Part shown: piece after piece, positions 49,064 to 57,633 of the stretch
Layout: every line of letters starts with the position of its first letter
Numbering within the stretch: position 1 is the first letter of the stretch
Assembly: GCA_910577275.1 (NCBI GenBank)
Contig: CAJTMW010000001.1
Span: forward strand, 255,566 to 319,565
DNA: 64,000 bases
Source: an uncultured Lachnospiraceae bacterium
Lineage (GTDB): Bacteria > Bacillota > Clostridia > Lachnospirales > Lachnospiraceae
Direction: 5' to 3'
Position numbers and translations under genes: made by a program
The notes under the pieces: generated by a model
Told to the model about the DNA's origin: nothing
Databases searched by the model: none
What the model saw: only the letters and a program-made list of their open reading frames with translations

Positions 49064-50752
49064 CTATTTTCGCATTTCGGAATAATAACCCTGCAAAGCG
49101 ATATCGCCCGCCATTGCCTCCGCCTCCTCAATAATATCAGGCGCATACCCCATAATCCCCAAAAGCCTGATAGCGTTTCGGGTGCTTGCCCTTCCCTCCA
49201 TGATTTTGTAGCTGAATGAAATATCGTTCTCCGCAATTTCTTCTTCAAAGTGATAGTTATGGTAGAAGCTTTCCAGAAGATAGGTCAGCTCGATATCGTG
49301 GGTAGCCGCAAAACACATGTGGTTTTTCTTTGCAATGCTCTTTAAAATCTGAGTGGACGCCGCAATCCGCTCTATGGTATTGGTTCCCCGAAGAACCTCG
49401 TCCACAAAGCAAAGGACGGGAAGCCCTTCTGTCTCCAGTAAATCCAGAATCCGTTTCAGGGATTTAATCTCCACCATATAATAGCTGTCCCCGCCCTGAA
49501 CGTCGTCGCGAAGGCTCATGGAGGATACGGGACGGCACATGGCGCCCTCGTAGCTGTCCGCAAGCACGGTGTGGACTGTCTGTGCTAAAATGCTGCCCAG
49601 CGCCACCGTTTTTAAAAAAGTGGATTTTCCTGACGCGTTAGAGCCGGTGATGAGCACGCTTCCATCCGTTGTCAGGTCATTTTTCACCGGATTTTCAATC
49701 AGGGGATGGTACAGCCCTCTTGTCCTTATTGCCGTCTGTGTTCCAAATATCGGAGTACAATAGCTTTCCAGAGATTCCCGCCATGCGCCGATTGCAATCA
49801 TGGCCTCGATTTTCCCCAGAACGGTAATCATCCCGTCAATCTCCCGGATATGTCTGCGCATTTCCGAAAGCATCTGGTTAAACTTGATGAGGTCAAGATG
49901 AAAACCCATTCTCACAAAATCAAGCAGCATATCAAGGGGATTGCCGGAGCCTGACATCCTCCCGCCCGACATCAGCAGAAAGGAGCCGCGCCTGAAACTG
50001 CTCATGGCGCCGCTGCAGCTTTTCAGACAGGACAATTCCTCCTCCAGAACCGGAATACGGTGAGGCAGCAGCTTTTTTACCGTATCAAGAATGCGGAAAA
50101 CATAAGCAAAGCTGACGATATAGGGGTCAATTTCGTTTTTTATTTTAAAATAGGATATATTATTGTAAATCAGCACACACGCCAGAAACAAAATTCCCAC
50201 GGGAAGATTGACAAAAAGCGACGCAACCGCCCCGATAAGTAAAACAATCATCAGATAATGGGGGAAATTGCTCCTCTCCCCCAAATCATCCAGGTAATCC
50301 AGATAGTCATAAATAGAAAACTTCCCGGTTCTCCCCAGCCGGCTATAGATATACTGAATGGCAACTCTCTCGTCGGGATTATTCTGAAAAAACCCGATAA
50401 TTTCCTCCCGATGTAAAAGCTCGTCCTCCAAAAGGGCAGGCTTTCTCAGGATATAATACAGATACTCCTCGCCGGCCGCCGACCAGGTATAGTTCATTCT
50501 TTTGAAAACATCATCCATATTTAAGTCATTCCAGGTGATGTCATCGATGACAAAGCCCTCCCGGTGCTTTAGGAAATAGTGAGAAATATTTGCAAACTGC
50601 TCCGGTTTGTATTCCTTTTGCGGCAGTACGCCGTAATCGCTGCGCAGCTTCCTGATAAATTCCCTCTGCGATTTCCGGTAATCCAGAAAGCCCTTCACCA
50701 TAAAAAGCACAATAAATCCCAGCATTACCACCGCAAAAATAAGATATTCCAT
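49064..50752 (-). CDS. Membrane-anchored MutS-family ATPase
   Basis: 562 residues. N-terminal membrane helix (YLIFAVVMLGFIVLFMVKGF, residues 3-22), a middle region with two further helices (IVLLIGAVASLFVNLPVGIL and beyond, about 165-202), a MutS-III-like helical region and the MutS domain V ATPase with Walker A TGSNASGKSTF (about 369) and Walker B CFVDEVLRGTNTIER. No mismatch-recognition domain is present. It is a MutS homologue of unknown function, not a replacement for MutS. The ATG abuts the upstream stop (TAAATG). Confidence 0.85.
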   Translation of the reverse strand: MEYLIFAVVMLGFIVLFMVKGFLDYRKSQREFIRKLRSDYGVLPQKEYKPEQFANISHYFLKHREGFVIDDITWNDLNMDDVFKRMNYTWSAAGEEYLYYILRKPALLEDELLHREEIIGFFQNNPDERVAIQYIYSRLGRTGKFSIYDYLDYLDDLGERSNFPHYLMIVLLIGAVASLFVNLPVGILFLACVLIYNNISYFKIKNEIDPYIVSFAYVFRILDTVKKLLPHRIPVLEEELSCLKSCSGAMSSFRRGSFLLMSGGRMSGSGNPLDMLLDFVRMGFHLDLIKFNQMLSEMRRHIREIDGMITVLGKIEAMIAIGAWRESLESYCTPIFGTQTAIRTRGLYHPLIENPVKNDLTTDGSVLITGSNASGKSTFLKTVALGSILAQTVHTVLADSYEGAMCRPVSSMSLRDDVQGGDSYYMVEIKSLKRILDLLETEGLPVLCFVDEVLRGTNTIERIAASTQILKSIAKKNHMCFAATHDIELTYLLESFYHNYHFEEEIAENDISFSYKIMEGRASTRNAIRLLGIMGYAPDIIEEAEAMAGDIALQGYYSEMRK

Positions 50753-52120
50753 TTAAACTTCTCCCATAATCCTGTTCCTGATAATTTCTGCTTTCCGGTA
50801 AATCTCCTCCGGCGCGTCTTTTGTGATAAACTTCCCCTTTTCATAAAGGATTTTCCCGTGAATCATCGTCATAATCACGTTCTGCTTGCTCCCGCTGTAC
50901 ACAAGGTTCTTGGGAATATTGTTAAGCGGCTGCATATTGGGCTGGTGGAGGTCAATCATAATCATATCCGCCAGCTTTCCCGCCGAGAGCACGTCCGCAT
51001 CTGCAAGCCCCATGGCATGGGCGCCGTTTACCGTCGCCATTTTCAGCACTTCCATGGCGTCAACTGCCGCCGCGTCCTTTTCCCGCAGCTTCCCTAAGGC
51101 GGTAACAAGAAACATTTCCCGGAACATATCAAGACAGTTATTGCTGGCCGGGCCGTCGGTTCCGATTGCAACCCCAACGCCTGCCTTTAAATAATCCGTT
51201 ATGGGGGCAATTCCGCTGGCAAGCTTGCTGTTAGAGCCCGGATTCGTCACTGCAAAGAGTCCTTTCTCCTTCATAATAGCGATATCCTCTTTTGTCACGT
51301 GGACACAGTGATATCCGCCTCCGCCGTAATCGAACATTCCGAGAGAGTCAAGGAACGCCACAGGCGTCATGCCGTACCTCTCGATGCAGCCTGCCACCTC
51401 GCTCTCCGTCTCCGCAAGGTGGGTAAAAACCGGAGCCTTATATTTGTGTGCCAGAGCGGCGATTTGCTCAAGCAGCTCCCGGGAGCAGGTATACTCTGCA
51501 TGGAAACCCAGAATATAGGACTGCAGAGGACTTCTGGCGTTCAGCTTTTGATACATCTCCTCCAGCATCTCCACTGACTGGCTGAAATTGTTCACGCCTC
51601 CCACCTGCACGCACCGCATACCCATCTCGTCAAAGGCATCGGCAATGGAATCCGGCGTCAGGTACATGTCGAATACTCCGGTAATCCCGCTGGTGAGATA
51701 TTCCAGAATCGCCAGCTTTGACAGCTCATAAATGTCCTCCGCCGTCATTTTGGCCTCCACAGGGAAAATCCTGTCATTCAGCCACTCATGAAGAGGCAAA
51801 TCGTCCGCATAGGAGCGCAGGAGCGTCATCCCCGAGTGGGTATGCGCATCCTTAAAGCCGGGCATCAAAAGATTCCCCTTACAGTCAATTTCCCTGTCCC
51901 ATACCGGGCCGCCTGCCGACGCTTTATCCGCCTCCGCCGGGGCTGACCTTTCGGAGAGATTGCCGGCGCCGGACAGACTGTCTGCCGTTTTGCTTCCAGC
52001 GCCCTCCTGATTTGCTCCCACATAGAGGATTTTTTCATCCCTGACATGGACTTCCCCTTCAAATATTTCCCGATTTTCCTCCATCGTGAGGATTTTTGCA
52101 TTATAAAATCTGATGTTCAT
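50753..52120 (-). CDS. Amidohydrolase, S-adenosylhomocysteine/5'-methylthioadenosine deaminase-like
   Basis: 455 residues of the metal-dependent amidohydrolase fold (Atz/TrzN subfamily). Visible are the metal-binding HTHSGM with TLLRSYADDLPLHEWLNDRI, FHAEYTCS, THLAETESE, NPGSNSKLASGIAPI, and IGTDGPASNN. These signatures fit nucleoside deaminases acting on SAH or MTA. A 20-residue low-complexity insert (residues about 45-70) is unusual in this position. GGAGAACGC precedes the ATG, and a MutS-like gene follows directly. Confidence 0.85.
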   Translation of the reverse strand: MNIRFYNAKILTMEENREIFEGEVHVRDEKILYVGANQEGAGSKTADSLSGAGNLSERSAPAEADKASAGGPVWDREIDCKGNLLMPGFKDAHTHSGMTLLRSYADDLPLHEWLNDRIFPVEAKMTAEDIYELSKLAILEYLTSGITGVFDMYLTPDSIADAFDEMGMRCVQVGGVNNFSQSVEMLEEMYQKLNARSPLQSYILGFHAEYTCSRELLEQIAALAHKYKAPVFTHLAETESEVAGCIERYGMTPVAFLDSLGMFDYGGGGYHCVHVTKEDIAIMKEKGLFAVTNPGSNSKLASGIAPITDYLKAGVGVAIGTDGPASNNCLDMFREMFLVTALGKLREKDAAAVDAMEVLKMATVNGAHAMGLADADVLSAGKLADMIMIDLHQPNMQPLNNIPKNLVYSGSKQNVIMTMIHGKILYEKGKFITKDAPEEIYRKAEIIRNRIMGEV

Positions 52121-52198
52121 GCGTTCTCCGTTCCGAAATCTTTTCTTTCATAAACTATCCATAAACCGGATATCTGATTCGTCCTTTTGGTAATTCTC

Positions 52199-52636
52199 TC
52201 AGAGATTCAGATTCTCCGGCCCGAATCCCTCCGGTAAAAGCTCACTTAAAGTAAACGCCTGGTAATCCTGTTCGCTTTTTGCCACGATAACAACAAAATT
52301 ATCGGCGTCCGCAAACTCCCGCATCACCTGCCTGCACACGCCGCAGGGAAAGGCATACTGAGTGACGTCTCCTTTAGGGCTTCCAACCACCGCAATTGCC
52401 TTAAATCTCCGCCATCCCTCGCTGACTGCCTTGAATATGGCAGTCCTTTCCGCACAGACAGTGGGCGTATAGGCGGCGTTTTCAATGTTGCAGCCGGTAT
52501 AAATTCTCAGCTCGTTGGTCAGCACCGCCGCTCCCACCATGTAGCCGGAGTAGGGAGCATAGGCCTTTTTTCTTGCTTCCATGGCGGAGCGGATAAGCTC
52601 AGCCACCGGTATGTCGCTTATTTTTGATGCATCCAT
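52199..52636 (-). CDS. cdd: Cytidine deaminase
   Basis: Converts cytidine and deoxycytidine to uridine forms; about 145 residues. The zinc site is visible in CNIENAAYTPTVCAERTA and PCGVCRQVMREF. The preceding AYAPYSGYMVGAAV is also typical. GGAGAGATGAGAA precedes the ATG. It lies 72 bp downstream of the purine nucleoside phosphorylase, forming a salvage pair. Confidence 0.95.
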   Translation of the reverse strand: MDASKISDIPVAELIRSAMEARKKAYAPYSGYMVGAAVLTNELRIYTGCNIENAAYTPTVCAERTAIFKAVSEGWRRFKAIAVVGSPKGDVTQYAFPCGVCRQVMREFADADNFVVIVAKSEQDYQAFTLSELLPEGFGPENLNL

Positions 52637-52650
52637 TTCTCATCTCTCCG

Positions 52651-52718
52651 AATCTTATGATAAACTGTCCCTGTCAGGCAAATCAAATCTTATGACAAAT
52701 TGTCCCTGTCAGGCAAAT
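52651..52718. repeat. Tandem 33-bp duplication between punA-like gene and cdd
   Basis: Units at 52651-52683 and 52686-52718 differ at two positions and include the phosphorylase stop. The duplication moves the cdd RBS region away from the upstream stop codon. Confidence 0.85.
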
Positions 52719-53533
52719 GCCGCAATCGACTCTGTAATCAGCTTCCTGAAAAGCGGGGCCGCATTATTGGACGCTTCCTGTACTTCTTCATGGGTAAGGG
52801 GATTGTCCGTCATTCCGGCAGCCAGATTCGCCACGCAGGAGATTCCGCAGATTTTCATTCCCATATGGTTGGCGGCAATGGCTTCCACTACCGTGCTCAT
52901 TCCAACGGCGTCCGCGCCCAGGGTGCGAAGCATCTTAATTTCCGCCGGAGATTCAAAGGACGGTCCGGTAAGCTGTACATAGACGCCTTCATGCAGAGGA
53001 ATATTGCACTCTTTTGCCGTTTTGCGAATGATGTCCAAAAGCTCCGGGTTATAAACCTTGCTCATATCCGGGAAACGCACTCCCAGCTCGTCAATGTTTG
53101 CCCCCACCAGCGGATTGGGCGCGAAGCAGGAAATATGGTCCTTAATGAGCATAAAGCTGCCTGCCGAAAAGGAAGGATTAATCCCGCCGGAGGCATTGGT
53201 CAGAAACAGTATCTCAGCGCCCATCATTTTCATAAGACGGGCGGGAAGCACCACATCCGAAATCGGATACCCCTCGTAATAATGCACTCTCCCTTTCATG
53301 CACACCACAGGCACGCCCTTCACATAGCCGAAAATAAACTTCCCGGCATGTCCCGGAACCGTGGATACCGGAAAATCTTTAATTTCGCTGTAATCAATCT
53401 CCGCTTTTACGTCCATGGTATCCGCATAATTTCCAAGCCCGGAACCCAGCACCAGCGCCACCTTCGGCGTCAGGGGAATCCTGTCTTTTATGCTTTCATA
53501 ACATTTTACTACTTTTTCGTATACCTGATTCAT
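52709..53533 (-). CDS. punA: Purine nucleoside phosphorylase (trimeric type)
   Basis: Phosphorolyses inosine and guanosine to base and ribose-1-phosphate; about 274 residues. Motifs: VALVLGSGLGNYADTM, PVVCMKGRVHYYEGYPIS, FLTNASGGINPSF and TGPSFESPAEIKMLRTLGAD. Start ATG 53533 has GGAGG 5 nt upstream; the frame extends upstream without support. The stop falls in the 33-bp tandem duplication. Confidence 0.94.
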   Translation of the reverse strand: MNQVYEKVVKCYESIKDRIPLTPKVALVLGSGLGNYADTMDVKAEIDYSEIKDFPVSTVPGHAGKFIFGYVKGVPVVCMKGRVHYYEGYPISDVVLPARLMKMMGAEILFLTNASGGINPSFSAGSFMLIKDHISCFAPNPLVGANIDELGVRFPDMSKVYNPELLDIIRKTAKECNIPLHEGVYVQLTGPSFESPAEIKMLRTLGADAVGMSTVVEAIAANHMGMKICGISCVANLAAGMTDNPLTHEEVQEASNNAAPLFRKLITESIAAFA

Positions 53534-53720
53534 ACTGACCCTCCATAAATATTTGCAGTTGTTTTTTTCATCATAACAGATAGGGTAAGGGGTGTAAACA
53601 CCTTTGCAATATTTCTGTTTTATCATTCTGTCTCTCAAACGGCAAGCAGGCAGCCGCCCGGCCTTTTGCGGGGTGCCGGAAATATTTTTCAAAATCATAG
53701 AACCACATACAAGCCGCCCA

Positions 53721-53729
53721 CATATGATA
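53721..53729 (+). promoter_or_regulatory. Sigma-K/E-like -10 element before the Cys-rich gene
   Basis: CATATGATA fits the mother-cell pattern CATANNNTA, with AC at 53702-53703, 17 bp upstream of it. No good main-sigma promoter was seen nearby. Confidence 0.4.
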
Positions 53730-53764
53730 AACCATAAAACAAAATAATTTTTGGAGGCAATATC

Positions 53765-54013
53765 ATGAGTGATTTAACAGCTACTGGCTGCGGATGTGGC
53801 ACCAGCAATGTGAGCAATGGATGTGGGTGCAGCTCCATCATCTGGATTATCCTTTTACTTTCCTGCTGCGGCGGATGCGGCGGCAATGGATTTGGCGGTC
53901 TGTTCGGCGGCAACTCCGATAACGGATGCTGCGACAGTCTCATCTGGATTATCCTCCTGCTGTGCTGCTGCGGAAACGGCAACGGCAATAGCGGCTGTGG
54001 ATGCGGATGCTAA
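53765..54013 (+). CDS. Cysteine/glycine-rich protein with duplicated hydrophobic segment
   Basis: 82 residues, 15 of them cysteine, with many Gly and Asn. It has two nearly identical hydrophobic segments, SSIIWIILLLSCCGG (residues 23-37) and DSLIWIILLLCCCGN (57-71), 34 residues apart, with CGC clusters at both ends. Such proteins occur in Lachnospiraceae as high-cysteine proteins of unknown role; disulphide-linked surface or spore-coat function is inference. GGAGG lies 6 nt before the ATG. It is first in a three-gene plus-strand group with its own terminator. Confidence 0.8.
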   Translation: MSDLTATGCGCGTSNVSNGCGCSSIIWIILLLSCCGGCGGNGFGGLFGGNSDNGCCDSLIWIILLLCCCGNGNGNSGCGCGC

Positions 54014-54045
54014 TCTAAACGATTGACTTCTCTTATCATGTCTGG

Positions 54046-54075
54046 AAAGTAGGCTCCGAAAAGGGCCTACTTTTC
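54046..54075 (+). terminator. Terminator of the Cys-rich gene
   Basis: AAAGTAGGC pairs with GCCTACTTTT around TCCGAAAAGG, ending in T residues, 32 bp after the stop. Confidence 0.8.
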
Positions 54076-54076
54076 T

Positions 54077-54106
54077 GCATATCGGACACTTTAAAAACAT
54101 AAAATA
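54077..54106 (+). promoter_or_regulatory. Sigma-E-like promoter before the 194-residue gene
   Basis: GCATATCG (54077-54084), 13-bp spacer and CATAAAATA (54098-54106), resembling the mother-cell sigma-E form. No alternative promoter is clear in the short gap. Confidence 0.4.
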
Positions 54107-54131
54107 TTAAAACCGGTGGGAAGGAGCAGTT

Positions 54132-54716
54132 ATGGATTCAAATGAGCACAACAAAGTCATTGCATTTGACACTCTCTTTTGCACCAATCATATACAGATG
54201 TTAAAGGTTCTTTTGCCTTACATGAATCATCAAATGCAGAAATCTATGGCTGTTTATATAAAGTTTCTGGAATTAAACTACACCATCGACTATTTCAGAA
54301 AGCATCCCTATCCTCTTTGCGGCTGCATGCAGAAGGACGATTCGCCGGATATTTTCAAAATGTGCTCGGAGCTTGCCCCTTATTGTACGGAAAATGAGAA
54401 AAAGCAGCTGGAGCAGATAAAAAATATTCAGCAGGGAATGAATATGTACAGGGAAATGTCGCAGGCCATGGATATGATGAAGGATTTTATGCCGGACGCG
54501 GCCTCGTTTATGAACAGCTTCGGAGGCGGGGACGCCGACTTCTGCGACGGCGGCCCGGGAGATATCGGCGCCTCTGAAAATAACGCCGATTCGGACAAAA
54601 GCGGCAAAACCGGCGGCGCAGGAGGCTTTGACCTGATGAACATACTGATGAATATGCTCACACCGGAGCAAAAGCAAATGTATGAAATGTTTGGAGGAAA
54701 TCAACATGCAGAATGA
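54132..54716 (+). CDS. Unknown Met/Gly-rich protein (194 aa)
   Basis: The first 100 residues form a folded-looking domain with several cysteines (HPYPLCGCMQKDDS, FKMCSELAPYC). The second half is a Met-rich segment (MNMYREMSQAMDMMKDFM), a Gly/Asp/Ser-rich linker and a C-terminal helix LMNILMNMLTPEQKQMYEMF. No signal peptide or membrane segment. GGAAGGAG precedes the ATG. It lies 118 bp after the Cys-rich gene and overlaps the next gene by 11 bp. I do not recognise the family; a spore or coat link is suggested only by promoter pattern and neighbour. Confidence 0.75.
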   Translation: MDSNEHNKVIAFDTLFCTNHIQMLKVLLPYMNHQMQKSMAVYIKFLELNYTIDYFRKHPYPLCGCMQKDDSPDIFKMCSELAPYCTENEKKQLEQIKNIQQGMNMYREMSQAMDMMKDFMPDAASFMNSFGGGDADFCDGGPGDIGASENNADSDKSGKTGGAGGFDLMNILMNMLTPEQKQMYEMFGGNQHAE

Positions 54717-54975
54717 TTGGATGCGGGACGAATCCTTAAAAGATATTGAACCATATAAGCTGGAATTTCTTCAGGCTCTCGTTTTCGAGAGCAGCAATTT
54801 GAGAAAAGAGCAGATGCTTCCTTTTCTGATGGCAGTTGCCAAACGGGGACAGGAAAAGAAGGTTTCCTTCTCCGATAAGGAAATCGACGCCATCGTGGCA
54901 GTCTTGCGGAAACAGGCTTCGCCCGATGAAATTGCAAAAATTGAAAAGGTAATGGCAATGCGTTCGCGCCGATAA
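54706..54975 (+). CDS. Unknown small protein (89 aa), partner of upstream gene
   Basis: Soluble, helical and charged: MQNDWMRDESLKDIEPYKLE, FLQALVFESSNLRKEQMLPF, and SFSDKEIDAIVAVLRKQASP. ATG 54706 has GGAGG 8 nt upstream and overlaps the previous gene by 11 bp, so expression is coupled. Its TAA stop is the first three bases of the palindromic repeat pair. No family recognised. Confidence 0.72.
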   Translation: MQNDWMRDESLKDIEPYKLEFLQALVFESSNLRKEQMLPFLMAVAKRGQEKKVSFSDKEIDAIVAVLRKQASPDEIAKIEKVMAMRSRR

Positions 54976-55012
54976 CAAACGCTGTCACGCTCCGCGAGAG
55001 AGCTTATTGTTA
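54973..55012 (+). repeat. Dispersed palindromic element, copy 3
   Basis: Begins TAACAAACGCTG and ends AGCTTATTGTTA; the core reads GCTCCGCGAG. First member of a tandem pair. Starts with the stop codon of the 89-residue gene. Confidence 0.75.
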
Positions 55013-55050
55013 ACAAACACTGTCACGCTCCGCGAGCCAGCTTATTGTAA
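55011..55050 (+). repeat. Dispersed palindromic element, copy 4
   Basis: Directly follows copy 3 in the same orientation, sharing the TA at the junction. It differs at a few stem positions. Confidence 0.75.
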
Positions 55051-55053
55051 CAG

Positions 55054-55094
55054 AAACAGACGCCGCCGCATTTCGCGGGACAGCGTCTGTTTTT
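55054..55094. terminator. Bidirectional terminator between the unknown pair and leuS
   Basis: AAACAGACGC (55054-55063) pairs with GCGTCTGTTT (55083-55092) with T runs on both strands; it serves the convergent leuS and the plus-strand genes. Confidence 0.8.
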
Positions 55095-55100
55095 GCTTCA

Positions 55101-57512
55101 CTACTTCATAACAATATTCACAATCCTTCCCGGAACGTAAATCTCCTTCACGATATTTCCGGTCAGCTTTTCGGCAACCGCTTCCTTTGCTTTGGCAATC
55201 ACGGCCTCCTTCGCTTCCTCTCTCGGAATATCGATGGTGGCTCTGGTCTTTCCGTTAATCTGCACTGCGATTTCGATGGTGGCCTCCACGGTCTTCGCCT
55301 CGTCATATTCCGGCCATGTGCTCTGATAAATTCTTCCCTCAAAGCCCGTCCGCTGCCAGATTTCTTCGGTAATATGAGGCGCCACCGGATTAAGCAGCAC
55401 AAGCAATGTCCGAAACTCGTCCTTTGTCACCGCGCTCTTTCGGTAGAATTCATTGATAAGCGCCATCATAGCCGCAATGGCCGTATTGTATTTCAGGCTC
55501 TCATAGTCGCCGCTGACCTTCTTGATGGTCTGGTGCATTTTAATTTCCAAATCTTTGGAATAGCCGTCTTCCTGAGTAAGGATATCCTGCAGCTTCCACA
55601 CTCTCTCAAGGAATCTGCGGCAGCCCTTCACTCCGTCCTCGCTCCATGCGGCGGAAAGCTCGAAAGCGCCGATAAACATCTCGTAGGTACGAAGGGTATC
55701 CGCACCGTATTCTCTTACGATATCGTCAGGGTTCACCACATTCCCCCGGGACTTGCTCATCTTCTCCCCGTTAGAGCCTAAAATCATGCCGTGAGAGGTT
55801 CTCTTTGCATAGGGCTCGGGGCAGGAAACCGCCTTTTCGTCATATAAAAATCTGTGCCAGAATCTGGAATAAAGCAGGTGCAGCGTGGTATGCTCCATAC
55901 CGCCGTTATACCAGTCCACAGGCATCCAGTAGTCAAGAGCCTCCTTGCCTGCCAGGGCTTCTTTGTTTTTGGGGTCGGTATAACGCAGGAAATACCAGGA
56001 AGAACCGGCCCACTGAGGCATGGTGTCCGTTTCCCTCTCGGCAGGCCCTCCGCAGCAGGGACAGGTGGTGTTTACCCATTCCGTCATGGAGGCAAGGGGA
56101 GATTCCCCCGTATCCGTGGGCATATAGCTTTCCACTTCGGGAAGCTCCAAAGGCAGCTCGCTCTCAGGAACAGGCACATAGCCGCATTTTTCACATTTCA
56201 CAATGGGAATGGGCTCGCCCCAGTAACGCTGTCTGGAAAATACCCAGTCGCGCAGCTTGAAATTGGTTTTGGCATGGCCGATTCCCTTTTCCGTCAGGAA
56301 ATCCGTAATCTTCTTCTTGGCATCCGTCACGGAAAGGCCGTTTAAGAAATCGGAATTCACCAGCGTTCCCGTCTCCACATCGGTGAACACGGCTTCGTTC
56401 ACGTCCACCGGGCTTCCGGCGACCACCTCGATAATAGGCATGTTGAATTTTTTTGCAAATTCCCAGTCGCGCTCGTCATGGGCAGGCACAGCCATAATCG
56501 CTCCCGTGCCGTAGGACATCAGGACATAATCGGAAATCCATACCGGAATTTCCTTCCCGTTTACGGGATTTACCGCAGACAGACCCTTAAGCATAACGCC
56601 TGTCTTGTCCTTTGCCAGCTCCGTCCGCTCGAAATCGGATTTTCTGGCGGCCATTTCCCTGTAGGAAACCACCTCGTCCCAGTTTTCGATATCTGCACGG
56701 TATTTATCGATAAAAGGATGCTCCGGGCTCATAACCATGTAGGTAACGCCGAACAGGGTATCCGGTCTTGTGGTATAAACGGTCATTTTGTCCTCTTTAT
56801 CCTTTAAGATAAAGTCCACTTCCGCTCCGGTGGATTTCCCAATCCAGTTTTTCTGGGAAACCTTCACGCGCTCCACGTAATCCACCGTGTCAAGCCCCTC
56901 TAAAAGCTTGTCCGCATATTCGGTTATTTTCAGCATCCACTGGCTCTTTACCTTGCGGACCACCTCGGAGCCGCAGCGCTCGCAGACGCCGCCCACCACC
57001 TCCTCGTTTGCAAGCCCGATTTTACAGGAGGTACACCAGTTGATGGGCATTTCCGCTTTATAAGCCAGACCGGCATGGAAAAGCTTCAGGAAAATCCACT
57101 GTGTCCATTTATAATATTCCGGGTCCGTGGTGTTGACTTCCCTCTCCCAGTCAAAGGAATAGCCCAGGGAATGGAGCTGGTTTTTGAAATGCTCCACGTT
57201 GTTTTTGGTAACAATCTTCGGATAAATATGATTTTTGATGGCATAATTTTCCGTGGGGAGACCGAAAGCGTCCCACCCCATGGGGTAAAGCACGTTATAG
57301 CCCTGCATCCTCCGCTTTCTTGCCACAATGTCAAGAGCCGTATAGGGACGCGGGTGCCCTACGTGCAGTCCCTGTCCCGAAGGATAGGGGAACTCCACTA
57401 ATGCGTAATATTTTGGTTTGGAGTAATCCTCAGAGGTCCGGAACGCCTTTTCCTCGTCCCAGATTGCCTGCCATTTTGACTCCACTTCTCTGTGATTATA
57501 TGGTACTGCCAT
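55101..57512 (-). CDS. leuS: Leucyl-tRNA synthetase
   Basis: Class I aminoacyl-tRNA synthetase, about 803 residues. The HIGH-type motif is in FPYPSGQGLHVGHPRPYTAL, followed by PMGWDAFGLPTENYAI; the zinc-finger-like CTSCKIGLANEEVVGGVCERC and CEKCGYV segments are intact, the editing domain contains MAVPAHDERDWEFA, and the KMSKS loop reads GEKMSKSRGNVVNP. Start ATG 57512 has GAGGG 5 nt upstream; the longer frame to 57560 is not supported. No T-box leader was seen upstream. Confidence 0.97.
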   Translation of the reverse strand: MAVPYNHREVESKWQAIWDEEKAFRTSEDYSKPKYYALVEFPYPSGQGLHVGHPRPYTALDIVARKRRMQGYNVLYPMGWDAFGLPTENYAIKNHIYPKIVTKNNVEHFKNQLHSLGYSFDWEREVNTTDPEYYKWTQWIFLKLFHAGLAYKAEMPINWCTSCKIGLANEEVVGGVCERCGSEVVRKVKSQWMLKITEYADKLLEGLDTVDYVERVKVSQKNWIGKSTGAEVDFILKDKEDKMTVYTTRPDTLFGVTYMVMSPEHPFIDKYRADIENWDEVVSYREMAARKSDFERTELAKDKTGVMLKGLSAVNPVNGKEIPVWISDYVLMSYGTGAIMAVPAHDERDWEFAKKFNMPIIEVVAGSPVDVNEAVFTDVETGTLVNSDFLNGLSVTDAKKKITDFLTEKGIGHAKTNFKLRDWVFSRQRYWGEPIPIVKCEKCGYVPVPESELPLELPEVESYMPTDTGESPLASMTEWVNTTCPCCGGPAERETDTMPQWAGSSWYFLRYTDPKNKEALAGKEALDYWMPVDWYNGGMEHTTLHLLYSRFWHRFLYDEKAVSCPEPYAKRTSHGMILGSNGEKMSKSRGNVVNPDDIVREYGADTLRTYEMFIGAFELSAAWSEDGVKGCRRFLERVWKLQDILTQEDGYSKDLEIKMHQTIKKVSGDYESLKYNTAIAAMMALINEFYRKSAVTKDEFRTLLVLLNPVAPHITEEIWQRTGFEGRIYQSTWPEYDEAKTVEATIEIAVQINGKTRATIDIPREEAKEAVIAKAKEAVAEKLTGNIVKEIYVPGRIVNIVMK

Positions 57513-57633
57513 TTTTCCCTCATTTCTGCGCCAGATTCCGCGCATGTTTTCTTTCCGCAAGCCGGCTTTTATCGCCGGCGCACATACCGGGCTTTCGCCT
57601 TTTGTACTGCTTCAATTCCTGATTTTACCTATA

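Noticed and set aside
57513..57633. T-box leader upstream of leuS
   Set aside because: No AGGGTGG-ACCGCG motif or specifier-type structure visible in the gap; none was seen before ilvB or metH either.
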